A stretch of 64,000 bases of DNA. Origin: Bidens hawaiensis. Lineage: Eukaryota > Streptophyta > Magnoliopsida > Asterales > Asteraceae. The notes under the pieces are model-generated. The model searched no databases, was not told the origin of the DNA, and saw only the letters and a program-made list of their open reading frames with translations. The stretch spans positions 288,657-352,656 of the forward strand of contig JAIQDT010002819.1 of the NCBI GenBank assembly GCA_021521415.1, given 5' to 3'. The position numbers and the translations under genes are program-made. The stretch's first letter is position 1; each line of letters opens with the position of its first letter. Shown piece after piece: positions 1-11,040 of the stretch.

Positions 1-560
1 ATGCGTGCTCAGTCGGTATCGGTTACGTTCGCAACGGTACCACAATCATACCTAAAAAAATAAATTCGTCGAAAAACATATAAAAAGATTAACATATGAA
101 AAAAATTATATTTAAAAAGGTTTATTCGATCTGTAAAACCTATGTGTTGGTATAATCCGAGCATTAGAACCCGGGCGTTGATAAAACTTTTGCAGGTAAA
201 CACCGAGCATTACGATGGAGATTCGACGCGAATTCGGTAGTAGTGATTACGTTCATTATGGTATAAACAACGTTAATAAAACCCAAACGTTCGTTAAATT
301 AACGTATAAAAAATAAAATAATTAAAACCACGTTTAGTCGATCGGTAAAAACCTGAGCGTTGTCAGTCATAAGTGTTGGGACAGTGAGTTTGTAAAATCC
401 GAGTGTTGTTGGTACGAGGTGTTGCGGCAGCGATCAACGCATATATGTTCCATTTCGTTTAAATTCGTTAGAATAAAAAAACCTAAAAAACATAAACCAA
501 TGGTGGTCTGCCACTTTGCCCATTGAGAGGCCTTGCGGCACAAAGATCGTAATTTAGTCC
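1..560. repeat. degenerate dispersed repeat, related to 33,950-34,500
   Basis: No gene is visible. The stretch contains recurring phrases such as gcgaattcggt, acgttcatta and an imperfect gccactttgcc...gaggccttgcggca block near 510-540. The same phrases recur at 33,950-34,500, so this is probably an old copy of one repeat family, perhaps LTR-derived. Its termini cannot be placed because it starts at or before the window edge. Confidence 0.5.
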
Positions 561-611
561 ATATTCTATCGTAATATTTCTAATCCATAGTTCCATACCA
601 TTCTGTTATAT

Positions 612-1390
612 GAAAAAATTCCCAAAATAAGTATTTATGAAAATAAATTTCTAGTTTTAGGTATCATTTGTAAAAAATTCCAAAAATAGGTATTATAAAC
701 TAGTCGTGACGAGTAGTTTGTGAACCAATTAAAACTTGTCGCGTGTCCTTAAACTAACCGTAACAATCACGTTCACTATAATCATTTACTCGTCACGAAT
801 AAATAAGTTTCATGCCTCGTAATCAACGCCCACGAGTAATTCATAAGTCCTTTAGTCGCGACGACTAGTTTACCCGGTTTACATTCCCTACACGAGTAGT
901 TTATTAGTAGTTAACTCGCCGCGACTAGTTTAACCTTATAATCTACTCGTCGCGACTAAATGACTTACGAATTACTCGTGGGCGTTGATTACGAGGCAAT
1001 GTTGTAAAACTCCCGACTAGGTGGCCAAGTACTCCCCGAATACTCCCTGCCTAGATTGAGTACTCCCAGCCTCGACCGAGTACTCCGTAGGTATTTTCTG
1101 AGTAATCCCCGACTATTCCCGAGTAGTCGCGACTCCCCATTCGATCGCCTAGGACCGCCTAACGACTTTTACAACCTTGTTACAAGGCATGAAACTTATT
1201 AGTCGTGACGAGTAAATAATTAGTGAACGTGCTCGTTACGGTTAGTTTATTTAGTCGTGTCAAGTTCTAATTGGTTCCTACAAACTACTCGTCACGAGTA
1301 GTTTATAATACCTATTTCTGGAATTTTTTTACAAATAATATCTAAAACTAGAAATTTGTTTTCATAAATGCTTATTTTGAGAATTTTCCC
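612..1390. mobile_element. long-TIR (Mutator-like) non-autonomous element, copy A
   Basis: The two ends are long inverted repeats of each other: the left begins near aaaaaattcccaaaataagt and the right ends cttattttgagaattttccc. The interior is full of tagtcgtgacgagtag-type words on both strands. Removing the 999-1184 insertion and its 5 bp duplication leaves 588 bp, nearly the same as copy B at 21,136-22,558 (586 bp after excising its own insertion). No transposase is encoded. Copy B has 9 bp flanking repeats, which suits Mutator-like elements; copy A shows no clean target duplication. Confidence 0.7.
999..1184. mobile_element. 186 bp nested insertion with 5 bp target duplication
   Basis: Copy B of the host element reads straight through gaggcatgaaac near 22,354, whereas here the same site is split and aggca is present on both sides (994-998 and 1185-1189). 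The insert has related inverted ends, ttgtaaaactcccgactagg and the reverse of cctaacgacttttacaa. It contains repeated agtactcc words. Similar end sequence (ttgtaaaagtcgctaggcgg) occurs at about 40,993 in the kinesin gene, so a dispersed family is likely. Superfamily not assigned. Confidence 0.65.
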
Positions 1391-1651
1391 TTATGTTTAA
1401 ACAAATGTATTTTTTGTCAACTATGTTTTAAAATATAGAATTTGTTTTGTTAACTATGTTTTAAAATATAGAATTTGTAGAAACCAAACTAATATTGAGA
1501 TTTGTATTATAAGTATTCAAGGAAATCAAATCAAAATCTACACTTTTAAGTTTTAATAAAAAATCTAAATGTTTTGTTACTTATCAATCTCACATTAATC
1601 CTCATAGGTAAAAAAAATGTATTATTATTCATTATTCATTTGTCGAGCAAA
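1391..1651. other. AT-rich spacer, nothing recognised
   Basis: This short spacer between two repeats contains a near-duplicated phrase (ttgt(c/t)aactatgttttaaaatatag, twice near 1,416-1,470). No coding potential is seen. Confidence 0.5.
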
Positions 1652-2513
1652 TAAAGTGTCATTTTCGTCCTTATGATTTAACAAATAATACGAATTTAGT
1701 ACAAAAAGTTTATTTTTTGCATATGGACCATCCACGTTTTTCAATTTTTGTCATTTACATCAAAATCACTAACCCCGTTAAATTTAATCGTCAAGTCAGG
1801 GGTAGAAATGCCTTTTCACTCTTTCTTTATTATATGAGTGAAATGCCAAAATCTTCCCTGAGGTTTTGTCACATTTGCGAATTTCGTCGAAAATATTTTT
1901 TGTCGCAATTAAACCCTCGATTTTTCCTAACTGTTGCCAATTTCATCCAAGTTGTTAACTCGGTCTAAATTGAACATTAACTCAAGGGTGTTACTGTCCT
2001 TTTACATATTTGTTTACATTATTATTATTATGTGTTTGTTCGATGACATATATAACATCTCACAATTCCTATGTTGAATCCAATATAGTATCCGCTTGTT
2101 TATTCTTCTTTATTTTTAGTCAAATAAAGGTTTTAGCTTAATGTAATAATAATGTAAACAAACATGTAAAAGGACAATAGCACCCCTGAGTTAACGTTGA
2201 AAATTTGGGCGAAACTGGCTTCGGTTGGGAAATATCGAGGGTCTAATTGCGAAAAAAAATATTTTGGATGAAATTCGCAAATGCGACCAAACCTTAGGGA
2301 CGATTTTGGTACTTCGCTCATATAATAAAGAAAAAGTGAAAAGACATGTCTACCCCAGACTTAACGATTAAATTTAACAGGGTTAGTGATTTGGATGTAA
2401 TTGCCAAGAATTGGGAAACGTGGATGGTCCATATGCAAAAAATTAAACTTTTTGGACTAAATTCGCATTATTTACCAAAACACAAGAACGAAAATGACAC
2501 TTTACTCTAAAAA
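1652..2513. repeat. foldback element with ~370-390 bp inverted arms
   Basis: The left arm starts aaagtgtcattttcgtcc and the right arm ends with its near complement ggaaaatgacacttt-like sequence (gaacgaaaatgacacttt at about 2,496-2,513). Matching words continue inward: catatggaccatccacgttt against aacgtggatggtccatatg, and cttttacat...tgtttacatt against aatgtaaacaaacatgtaaaag. A spacer of about 100 bp lies near 2,035-2,140. The short open frames on both strands are mirror shadows of this palindrome. A transcript through it would form a very long hairpin. Confidence 0.75.
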
Positions 2514-2720
2514 ATTCAGTAACTATTAAATTGATCTACCTTTTTTTAGTTAATTTACTTGCCTAATTCCCAACTTATTAAATTAACACACTTAATTTAG
2601 GAAAAATACCCAAAATGCCCTTTTATCATCTTCAATTTCCATATATGTCCCATGAAAAATAAAATTCCAAAACTATCCCCATGAAACTGGTCGTCAACAA
2701 CAACTTGTTTTGTGTGAACG

Positions 2721-3155
2721 ATGTGTTTTGAAACACCAGTGATAACGCTCCACGTTGCAGGAAACTCGGCATCTCTGACCTGTTACGTTAAAGTCCCGTT
2801 GTCCATTGCCGGCTCTGGCTTTATCCTGCTTTCTTCACCACTGTCGACGCGTTTGGTGACTAACAAGAAGGGTCGTTGGGTTTGGGTTGTAGAGACTAAT
2901 TCAGACGGAGGTGGCGACGGTTTCTGGTGGTGCAGGTCTTCGATAAAACCGTCAGCCTTTACACACTCTCTGATGTTTGTGTCATTCAAACCAGGAGGCC
3001 TCACGGAGGAGTGGAGGACGATTGAATTATGCCCGGCAACAGTTATGGCTCCGAATTGCAGAAATCCTAACCAAGGTTCTGTTCCAATTATGATATCTAC
3101 GTCGTCGGAGATTATTGCAGTGACGGATTACTCCTTTGATGTTCCAATTGTGTAA
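2721..3155 (+). CDS. unrecognised 144-residue open frame
   Basis: This is a locally more GC-rich island. It carries a 144-codon frame on the plus strand (starting MCFETPVI, with a tryptophan-rich middle GRWVWVV and FWWC) and also a 73-codon frame on the minus strand. I recognise no family in either. Neither frame has clear splice signals or a neighbouring partner exon, and both flanks are repeat. It could be a gene fragment carried or stranded by transposons, or chance. No function is proposed. Confidence 0.2.
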   Translation: MCFETPVITLHVAGNSASLTCYVKVPLSIAGSGFILLSSPLSTRLVTNKKGRWVWVVETNSDGGGDGFWWCRSSIKPSAFTHSLMFVSFKPGGLTEEWRTIELCPATVMAPNCRNPNQGSVPIMISTSSEIIAVTDYSFDVPIV

Positions 3156-3762
3156 CTATTTTTCCAGTCATATTTTGCCATTGAGGGATAGTTAGTGATG
3201 ATATTTGAGAAAACAATGACGGGTGGTTCAGCTTTTTGTATAGGGCTTCAGAGTATGGGAAATGGAAGAGTAGGCCAGTGAGTCACATGGGGACAAGTAA
3301 AACATGTGGGGAAGCATTTTTTAGTTCCACCTGGCATTCTTTGATTGAAAGATCAAACTCATCGTGGATTAACATGGGGATGTAACTAGAATTTTAAGAT
3401 TTTGAGGAAATAAAAGGAATCTCTCTTTTGGGAATTATCCCCTTAATTTAACAATGTAACAAAATAAAAAATAAAGATTAAAAATTAATTACTAAGAGCA
3501 TTCTTATCCAATCCCCCAAAATTTTATGAGTGGAGTTTGTAAATTATAGGATGCGGTTTTGAGTGGTTGTGAGTGTAAATTATAGGGTGGAGAGAAAAAA
3601 TGTAGTGATTTTTTGTAAATTTGAGAAAAGATAGTAATTTTTTGTAAATTATAGGGTGGAGAGGTACAAAAAAAATTATTATTTAATTAAAAAGGAGAGA
3701 GAAATACATTGTTTTTTAATGTAATTAAAGAGATGGGATTGGGGATCGGTTGAGAATGCTTT
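3156..3762. other. no gene seen; AT-rich flank
   Basis: Nothing coding is visible. A degenerate tandem phrase (gtaaattatagggtggagag and variants) repeats around 3,540-3,670, and the tract ends where the LTR-like TGTAACATCTC begins. Confidence 0.4.
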
Positions 3763-5160
3763 TGTAACATCTCAGATTTTTCGTATTTGTTTAAACCGAT
3801 TAGAGAATGTAATTCGGATCATTAGAACTATTTAAAACTTGTATTTGTTGGTATTTAACTTGGTTTAGCATTTTATATAACTCATAACTTTTAATCATGC
3901 CAAATAGTCCTTGACAACCTTTAAAATCGCTTAAAACGGCTAAAAATCGCATTTTCGAAAACTACAGGAACTAATTTTGCCAATTCTTTCCTATTTTCGA
4001 TTAAATTAACGAAACTTAAACTCCAAGAAATGTTATAGAAGGTCTAATTTCTTTTTCTTGTTGTCCAAGCCAAATTTAGTTAGTTATTGTACCAGATTTT
4101 CTCATTAATAGCTTATTTCGTTTCCTAATCGAGTGGATTACTTCATAAACAAGTTAAAATTCATTATACTTAATCAAAACACACCTCTAAACCCTAAAAA
4201 CTTATGGAAACATCATCCATCATCCCCTCCCACGAAATTATCTTTCTTCTTTATCAATTTCATAAAGATTTCTCAAGTTCTTTCATCTATGGTTTGACTT
4301 TGATGTTCAAGACCATTTTGACCTCCATTATCTCTTGTTCCATTCATCGTTTGGGTAAGTTGTCTTCATGAAAAATGTTTGTTTTTATCTAACTAATAAA
4401 ATCCCTCAACCAATTTTACTGATTGATGGGGTTTTTTTCGGTCAATTGCTTTCCGACCCGTTTAAGGGCATAAAAGTCAATTTTAATGATTTTTCAATTA
4501 CTATATCTTCTGATTGGAATTAGCTTTCGGTCCAGAAGACTTTTATTTTTATCTCAAGATTTTAAGGCTATTGACCAAAACCAGACGTCTGAATCACTGA
4601 TCGGATTCTGGTCAGTACCGACTCGCTTAAACGTTTAATTTAACATAACTGGAGTTCTAGACGTCCGTTTAGAACGACTCTAGCGGCAATGAGTTTGGTT
4701 TTTCTCATATTTATTTAAATCAAAGTTTCAGGTTCATTTGGTTTACCTTGTTCGACGCGTTAATAGACGATCCGTTTAATTTTTAATCATTCATTCATAT
4801 TTCTATTCACTCGGTTACGCATTAAGGTGAGTTTTATCATTCCCCTCTATTTTACTATTTTCATAAGTTTTGGGGACATATGCGTATTAGTACTAATATC
4901 AAATTCATATTTTCATACTACATATCTACACAAAACTAGCAAACGAATGATTGTGTGTATTTCGATCAAATGTTATTTGTTACTTGTTTATGTGCTTATG
5001 TGTTCATATTCTATCATTGTTTGTAGAGGTCCATCAAAAGTCTAGCAAGTCAGTATAATCATACGTCGTCTTAGTAACCAAAGCCCAATTCGCATGGCGA
5101 TGGTAAACCAACAATCACAGTTATATACAATCATTGTAGCCATAGCCCATGTTCGCGAGA
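3763..5160 (+). mobile_element. truncated gypsy LTR, plus orientation
   Basis: It starts TGTAACATCTCAG, a typical LTR 5' end. The stretch 4,600-4,890 (ctggtcagtaccgactcgct; taacataactggagttc; ttttggggacatatgcg) matches the reverse complement of 61,440-61,740 in the minus-oriented LTR near the window end. The end of this motif also recurs in the solo LTR near 8,420-8,490. Around 5,100-5,165 the sequence passes into gag-protease coding remnants on the other strand, so the 3' part of the LTR is missing or rearranged. Confidence 0.6.
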
Positions 5161-5165
5161 CATGG

Positions 5166-6640
5166 TTATTGACGCACTAACTCTACTTCTCGTTCCAGTG
5201 GTAAACCCAGAAGGTCCTTAGGGAAAACTTCGGGATAGTCACACACGACCGGAATATCTTTCACTTCCTTCGTCTGGGTCGTAGCTTTGACAACATACAC
5301 CAAGTAGGCACTACACCCTCGCCTTAACAAACCTTCGACTTTTATCATTGAAATGACATTAAGCCCTGAACTTTCTTTGTCACCATAAACCGTCACCGTT
5401 TCACCATCTGGAGACTTCAGTCTTATCAACCTACTCTTACACACTATCTGAGCCTCGAACTCGGACAACCAATCCATACCCAAAACCACATCGAACCCTC
5501 CTAAAGTCAACACATACAGGGTAGCGGGGAACTCATGTCCCTCTAACTCTATCTTACAACTCTTAACCATTCTCATAAGTCTAACTGAGGTCTCACCAGC
5601 GGTCTCTATCATAAAAGTTTCAGGCATGCGACAAAAAATAATCTTAGTTGTCTTACATAACGAGGTAGCTACAAAAATCCTATTTGAACCTGAGTCAAAC
5701 AATATTGAAGCGGAAATACCGTTTACTAGGAACGTACCGGTCACAACAATAGGGATCTGCTTGGCTTATTACTAGGTTAGCATGTAGGCTCTAGTCTTCG
5801 GCCTATTCTGGTCAGCCCCTTTCTTATTACTTCCCTCAGCTTCATTTGCAGTGCATTCTCTTGCCATATGGCCAGTCTTTCCACATTTGTAACAAACAGG
5901 CTTACTATTACAATCACGAGAGTAGTGCCCTGTCTTCCCACACTTGTAGCACGTGTTCGCCCCTACGCCCCACTTACACTCCTCACCGTGCATCTTTCCA
6001 CAAGTCTTGCAAGGCTTCTTTTCCCACACTTTCTGCTTCTTCTCCATCGAATTCCACAACTAAGTACCCGATCGCTTAGCCGGAGCAACCCACTTCTTTT
6101 CTTTCTTCTCTTCCACTACCACCTCGTCCACCTCCAGGTCATCATAAACCATTTCCGCAATGTCAACAGCGGAGTCAAAAGTAGCAGGTCTACTAGCCCT
6201 GACCAGTGTAACACTTGATCCTCTTAGCTTCAGTGTTCACCATATCGGCACAAGTCTTGACATACGGTTAAACTCGGTGGTGTACTTGCGGTGTGTCATC
6301 TTCCCAGCCTTTCAATTCAGAAACTTCATCTCCTCCCTCTCAACTTCAGCATCAGCACAAAAGCTCTTCATGATCATCTCCTTCAAATCCTCCCACTTTA
6401 TAGCCTTAATCTCTGCAATGATCTTTCTTTGCTCAACAGTTTCCCACCAGAACATATCTTCATCTCCAAATGACTGATTAGCGAAGCCTACGGCTTGGTC
6501 CGGAGAGCACTCGCTAATGCGGATAACCTTGTCCATTGCAGTTATCCACTGGAGGGTAGCGATTGCGTCACATGTGGGTCAAAACCTTTAAACAATCTGT
6601 AGATGCACCCACCTCAGCCTCTTTTCCCATCATCGACTCT
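5166..6640 (-). pseudogene. Ty3/gypsy gag-protease remnant (C-terminal gag, zinc knuckles, retropepsin)
   Basis: Read on the minus strand, the order is capsid, nucleocapsid, protease. The 6,312-6,536 segment has the retrotransposon gag phrase IRISECSPDQAV and a WW pair. The 5,772-6,059 segment has three cysteine-rich modules, including two clear CCHC knuckles (CYKCGKTGHYSRDC and CYKCGKTGHMAREC). The 5,166-5,744 segment has the retropepsin core LFDSGSNRIF and the later VVLGMDWLSEF motif, and ends PEVFPKDLLGLP, the usual lead-in to reverse transcriptase. It then stops; no RT or integrase follows. Internal stops and frame changes separate the pieces. The N-terminal gag lies at 9,105-9,375, split off by the solo LTR. 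Confidence 0.85.
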
Positions 6641-6682
6641 CACAGAACGAACTTCACTTGACATTTCCTTCTCAGTCTCATC

Positions 6683-9099
6683 TGTGACATTCGTCAATTT
6701 TCGATTCAGATTTGTATTTGTAAACCCGACCCGTTGGGTCGTTTCGATGTATTAAATATATTTTAATAAAGTGATTCCCGACATTTAATGTTCATTATTC
6801 GTTGTTCGTTGTTTATGAATTTCCGAACCTTAACGTTAATCGAGCCGCGCGAGTAAAACGCGTAAATAATCCAAAACCGAAAACTTTATAATTTAATTAT
6901 AAAGTTTGGGTTAAAATGTAAACTTGAAAACTTTATTTAACTTAAAAGATATTTATATTATCATTTAAAGGTTCTTTAAACTTCAGGGATTAATAGTGTA
7001 ACATTTTTAATTCAAATTATATTAAAATAATAAACCTTACCCAGCCCCTCCCGTCCCCCCCTGTCCCGATTTTCCGGCGAACCTCCGGTGGCCGGAATCC
7101 GGCACCGGAGGAAGCCGTTACACCCTTAAACGCATTTTTAACTCGAATTTGTTTTTATAAAAATGATTCTCCGTCAATATTAAGCAATAACCAACTAATT
7201 AATTGTGATTCCTTGCCGTAAAACACCCCGTAATCGTCGCCGGAAATCACGGATTCACCATTAATGCAAATATCGCGTATACGCTCCACCCCGGAGTATA
7301 AATATATGCCCAAGCTTCATTACAACTCGCTCATTCCTCTCAATCCCCCTCTAATACACTGAGTAATCTGTAATTGAGAATTCTTATAAAATTCTTTTCC
7401 GGCAACTGGGTTTCGGCCAAATCTTAACATCTAAAGGTAATTGATATATGCTTTTTAATGTCGTTACACCAATAAACAAAACCCCTAAACTAATTGAAAC
7501 GAACATGAAACAGATTCCTCAATTGAAATATTAGGGTTCATGTTCTTATGATGAAGAAGATGAATCTGAAATACTACATATATATATATTTTCTTATACC
7601 CAAGATGAATTGATCTTGTAGTCCAACTGGTTAAACCTGTACATCATAACCATGAGAACCCGGGTCATGCGTTTTTGTTTTGGTCCAATAAATATTATTA
7701 ACATTATTATCAAAATCATTTAAACTGTTACTATATTTAAAGAATGGAAACCATAACCTTAACGAATAGAAGACCCAGACCAGTTGGTTAACACTATAAA
7801 CCCGTATCACCGAGACCCGGGTTCGAAACCCGGGTCAGACATATGCTTTTTCTTTTTATTATTATTAATAAATTCAGTTTAATCAATTAACGATTTTAAT
7901 CATTTAAAAATCATAATAAATTTATAAAAACCTTTTTAAATTAAATAAAAATTATGTAAATTAACTATAAAATATATCTCACCATTTTACATATAAAAAT
8001 CAAGTTTCTTGTTTTCATAAGTCGTTATTAAAAATCGTGTAATAATCGCAAAGTAAACTTTAATTCTCTAAAAATCATTTTGTTAAAGCAACAATTATAT
8101 TTTCGACTTGTAAACAATAGTTCAAGCTTTTCGAACATATAAACTTTGTTTTCTCGCCATTAAAGTGCTTAAATTGTACTAATAACCAAGTCGTCGTTAA
8201 AACATAAATAATAATATAATAATGTAAGAGCCATAATATTCGTAATAAAATTATAAAATAATAACTAAATTCTAAAAATTACTCGTGCAATTAATCAACT
8301 TTAGAATCCCGTTAGAATAGCCGTTAAAAGTCGTGTTTATTCTTATTTATAGTTCGTACGGATTGACCGCTTCGGTTTCCTTTGACGCCTTCAAGTTATT
8401 CTTATTCCTTTTTCACCACAACTACTAAGGTGAGTTTTTCACCACCCCTTTTTAATGTTTTAATATTTTGGGGTAGCATATGTATCCTTATAAAAATTCA
8501 AGCATTGTTTCTTCTATTACAAAACTACAATTCGTATATGGACTTGTGTGTTACTTGTATTACTTGCACGAATATTACTTGCACGATTGGGAAGCCTCAT
8601 TAAGTATGATCATACGCCCCCTTTGCACTCTGGTCAGTTTGTATCGAGTGGAAAAGGGCCTTATTATCCAAGTACGTTGGTTGTTACCAATTGGAAAGGA
8701 CCTTACTTGCGCGATTATCCAAGTACGTTGGTTGTACCAACTGGAAAGGACTTACTTGCTCGTTTATCACATGTCTATGAATTGTATGGTTTTTATGTAC
8801 GTATTTAAACTGTGGAAACTCACCAGCTATATTTATAGCTGACCATATTTTATACATATGTTACAGGTACCGTGATTAGAGGTTGAAGTATTGAAGACAC
8901 TTAGATTACTTAGGGTATTTCAATAAAAGAACTATTGTTATGATTATGTTTTGGTTTGAACTTGTATTGTTACTTTCGAACTTGTGTTACTTGGCTTATT
9001 AAATGAATTAATGTTATTATGGTCACTTAATAGTGCCACGTGTGTTTGAGCAATCTGTACGTCACACTCGGGCGTTTCCGCTTAAGCCGGGGTGTTACA
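6683..9099 (+). mobile_element. 2.4 kb solo LTR of a gypsy-type retrotransposon
   Basis: It begins TGTGACATTCG and ends GGGGTGTTACA, giving TG...CA ends. It is flanked by the direct repeat tcatc at 6,678-6,682 and 9,100-9,104, a 5 bp target duplication. No internal gag or pol is present, so it is a solo LTR, presumably left by LTR-LTR recombination. It sits inside the older gag gene described above, which resumes in the same orientation at 9,105. The last 60 bp (gagcaatctg...gtttccgcttaagccggggtg) resemble the LTR terminus at 60,881 read on the other strand, so they are related families. No gene is seen inside. Confidence 0.85.
7770..7842 (+). other. tRNA-like tract with B-box, inside the solo LTR
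   Basis: The tract has an A-box-like agaccagttggttaacac and a perfect T-arm with B-box (cccgggttcgaaacccgggt), followed by T-runs. A poorer relative (gtccaactggttaaacctgt...gagaacccgggtcatgc) lies about 150 bp upstream near 7,620-7,670. The acceptor stem does not pair convincingly, so a working tRNA is unlikely. It is either a tRNA-derived relic or a chance internal pol III promoter. Confidence 0.35.
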
Positions 9100-9104
9100 T
9101 CATC

Positions 9105-9792
9105 CTCCTTCTTACTACTTTCCCATGTCTTCTCAACGGTTCTTGCACGGCTTTCAGTAGACTTGTCTTGTTGGAGATTCTTCACTGCAGCGGTTACTGC
9201 CTGAGCAACAGCAGCTTGAATAGCATGGTCGAGCTGATACCCTTCCTCACGCACAATCATGCTTCTTTCTACACTAGGATTAATGACCAGTTCTTCTGAG
9301 GGTATGCGGTTAACACGTGGTCTGCCTCGGCGTCCCGTGCGCCCTCACTGTTCAGCAATCGTCCTAGTACCATCCATTTGAATTCTAAAGGAAAAACACA
9401 AACATCATCACTTCAAGAACTATTTAGTACAAGGATAGTAAGGCTGCAGGTAATAACAGTGGCCAGCTGTGACTAGCTGCTTACGTTACTTTCGGTGTCC
9501 TACACACTTCCTTTTGTGAGTCTACTTGTGCTCGGTTCTACTTATAACAGTCAGACCATCATACAGTTCACTTCATCACATATAAACAATTTATTATACT
9601 TCTAGCAATTAATCTAATTTTCTTACTCATTCTTCAATATACACAAGATGATCACATACTCAGCTTGCTTGAGTGACACATGGCATTCTCGGACCGACAT
9701 CTTCTTTCTTTCCTTCACTTGGTCCAATTCTCTGTTCGAGTCTAAGCATGTAGGATGCTTATTTCTCTCGAACTTATGCCCTGATACCAACT
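9105..9792 (-). pseudogene. gypsy gag N-terminus, leader and primer-binding-site region
   Basis: On the minus strand 9,105-9,260 encodes an alanine- and glutamine-rich gag start (AIQAAVAQAVTAAVKNLQQ), the separated beginning of the element at 5,166-6,640. Upstream, at about 9,776-9,792, the minus strand reads ttggtatcagggc, close to the initiator-tRNA-Met primer-binding site (TGGTATCAGAGC) used by plant LTR elements. The stretch between (9,375-9,775) is untranslated leader with no frame of note. Confidence 0.65.
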
Positions 9793-10841
9793 TGTAAGGT
9801 CCCGATCCCGATGCCCTACATTGGATGTTGGATTTACTCATAAACATAGTTCTAAATATCAGAGTGAATTAAAACTTTTCGTGGAATCATAAAACGCCAA
9901 CCAATATATTACAAATAATCAATTCTTGTCTTAACAAAGTTAACTTGTCTTAAACACAATAAATAGTCTCAACATAAAACATAAGACATCACATGACTCT
10001 TTCTTCTTCCGATGCCAGCCTCTTCTTGAATGCCATGTGTCCCGTCTCAAGCAACCTGTCTCATCCTACTCACCTGCGTGCATACTAAAAGTCAGCTATG
10101 CTGAGTGAGTTCTAGTTTAATAAAGTATAGGATTATTCTTACACATTTATCTTCATATTTGTACCCATAGGTACCGTTCTTACTTTATTCCTGTACTCCT
10201 CTTTTGTCTTATATACACATTATTTTATTCTTTTATTTACATATATTTATTCTTACACGTTCTTTCATTTTCATACAAAGATCACTTTATACTATTCTTA
10301 CATTATTCTTACACTTTCTTACACAACATACAGTTATTCTTACATTCTTGCACAAATATTATAAGTGTCTACCACCTGACCCCTTGCACATATATTATAA
10401 GGGTCTGCCACCCGACCTCTTGCACCGATATCATAGAGTCGGCCACTCTATTCTTGCCCAGGTATTAGAAGGGTCTGCCACCCTAACTCTTACATTACAT
10501 TCTTACTTGGCTCTTACAATCACATTTAATTAAGCAATCTAAACATACGAGTTCTTACACATATTCTTTCATTCTTGCATTATTTATTCACATTCATCAT
10601 ATATGTATATATATATTTATATATTTCTAGTCTTACAAGTATGCACACATCCCCCGAAAACATTTCAAGAGAAATGGGGCTAGAACTGACCTAAAGTCGA
10701 TCCTTTCTGAGTTTATGGTCACACCTCTACTCAGATGGGCACGGCTAACTGTTTAATAAATTATGAGCGTAAATTATCTATTTCTACTACTTTATACATC
10801 TAGGTTAATGAAACCCTGAACTACCCTCAACTAACGGGGGT

Positions 10842-10914
10842 CCAGGGGCAGCGCCCCTGGTAGCGGGGTCTAGGGGCGGCAACCCCTAGCAAGGTCCAAG
10901 GGGCAGAGCCCCTG
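10842..10914. repeat. three consecutive GC-rich palindromes
   Basis: In an otherwise AT-rich region three hairpin-forming words follow each other: ccaggggcagcgcccctgg, then ctaggggcggcaacccctag, then ccaaggggcagagcccctgg. Each has arms of 7-8 bases and a 3-6 base loop, joined by short agc(gggg)t linkers. They look like diverged copies of one unit of about 24-26 bp inside the putative LTR. Confidence 0.7.
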
Positions 10915-11040
10915 GCTGAGGTCGAGCTGCCAGGTCAGCTTGGAAAAATTTTTATTTTCATTAATAAGTCTTTATTAAAAAGTCATCAGAAAATGAGTCG
11001 GGTTAAGTTTGACACAATTTGGACCGCATGTAAAACCATT

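Noticed and set aside
1717..2321. Two small frames with similar peptides (EMPKSSLRF / EVPKSSLRF)
   Set aside because: They are the two mirror arms of the foldback at 1,652-2,513, not paralogous genes.
5846..6477. Plus-strand frames over the zinc-knuckle region
   Set aside because: They are antisense shadows of the gypsy gag gene, whose minus-strand frame has clear CCHC knuckles.
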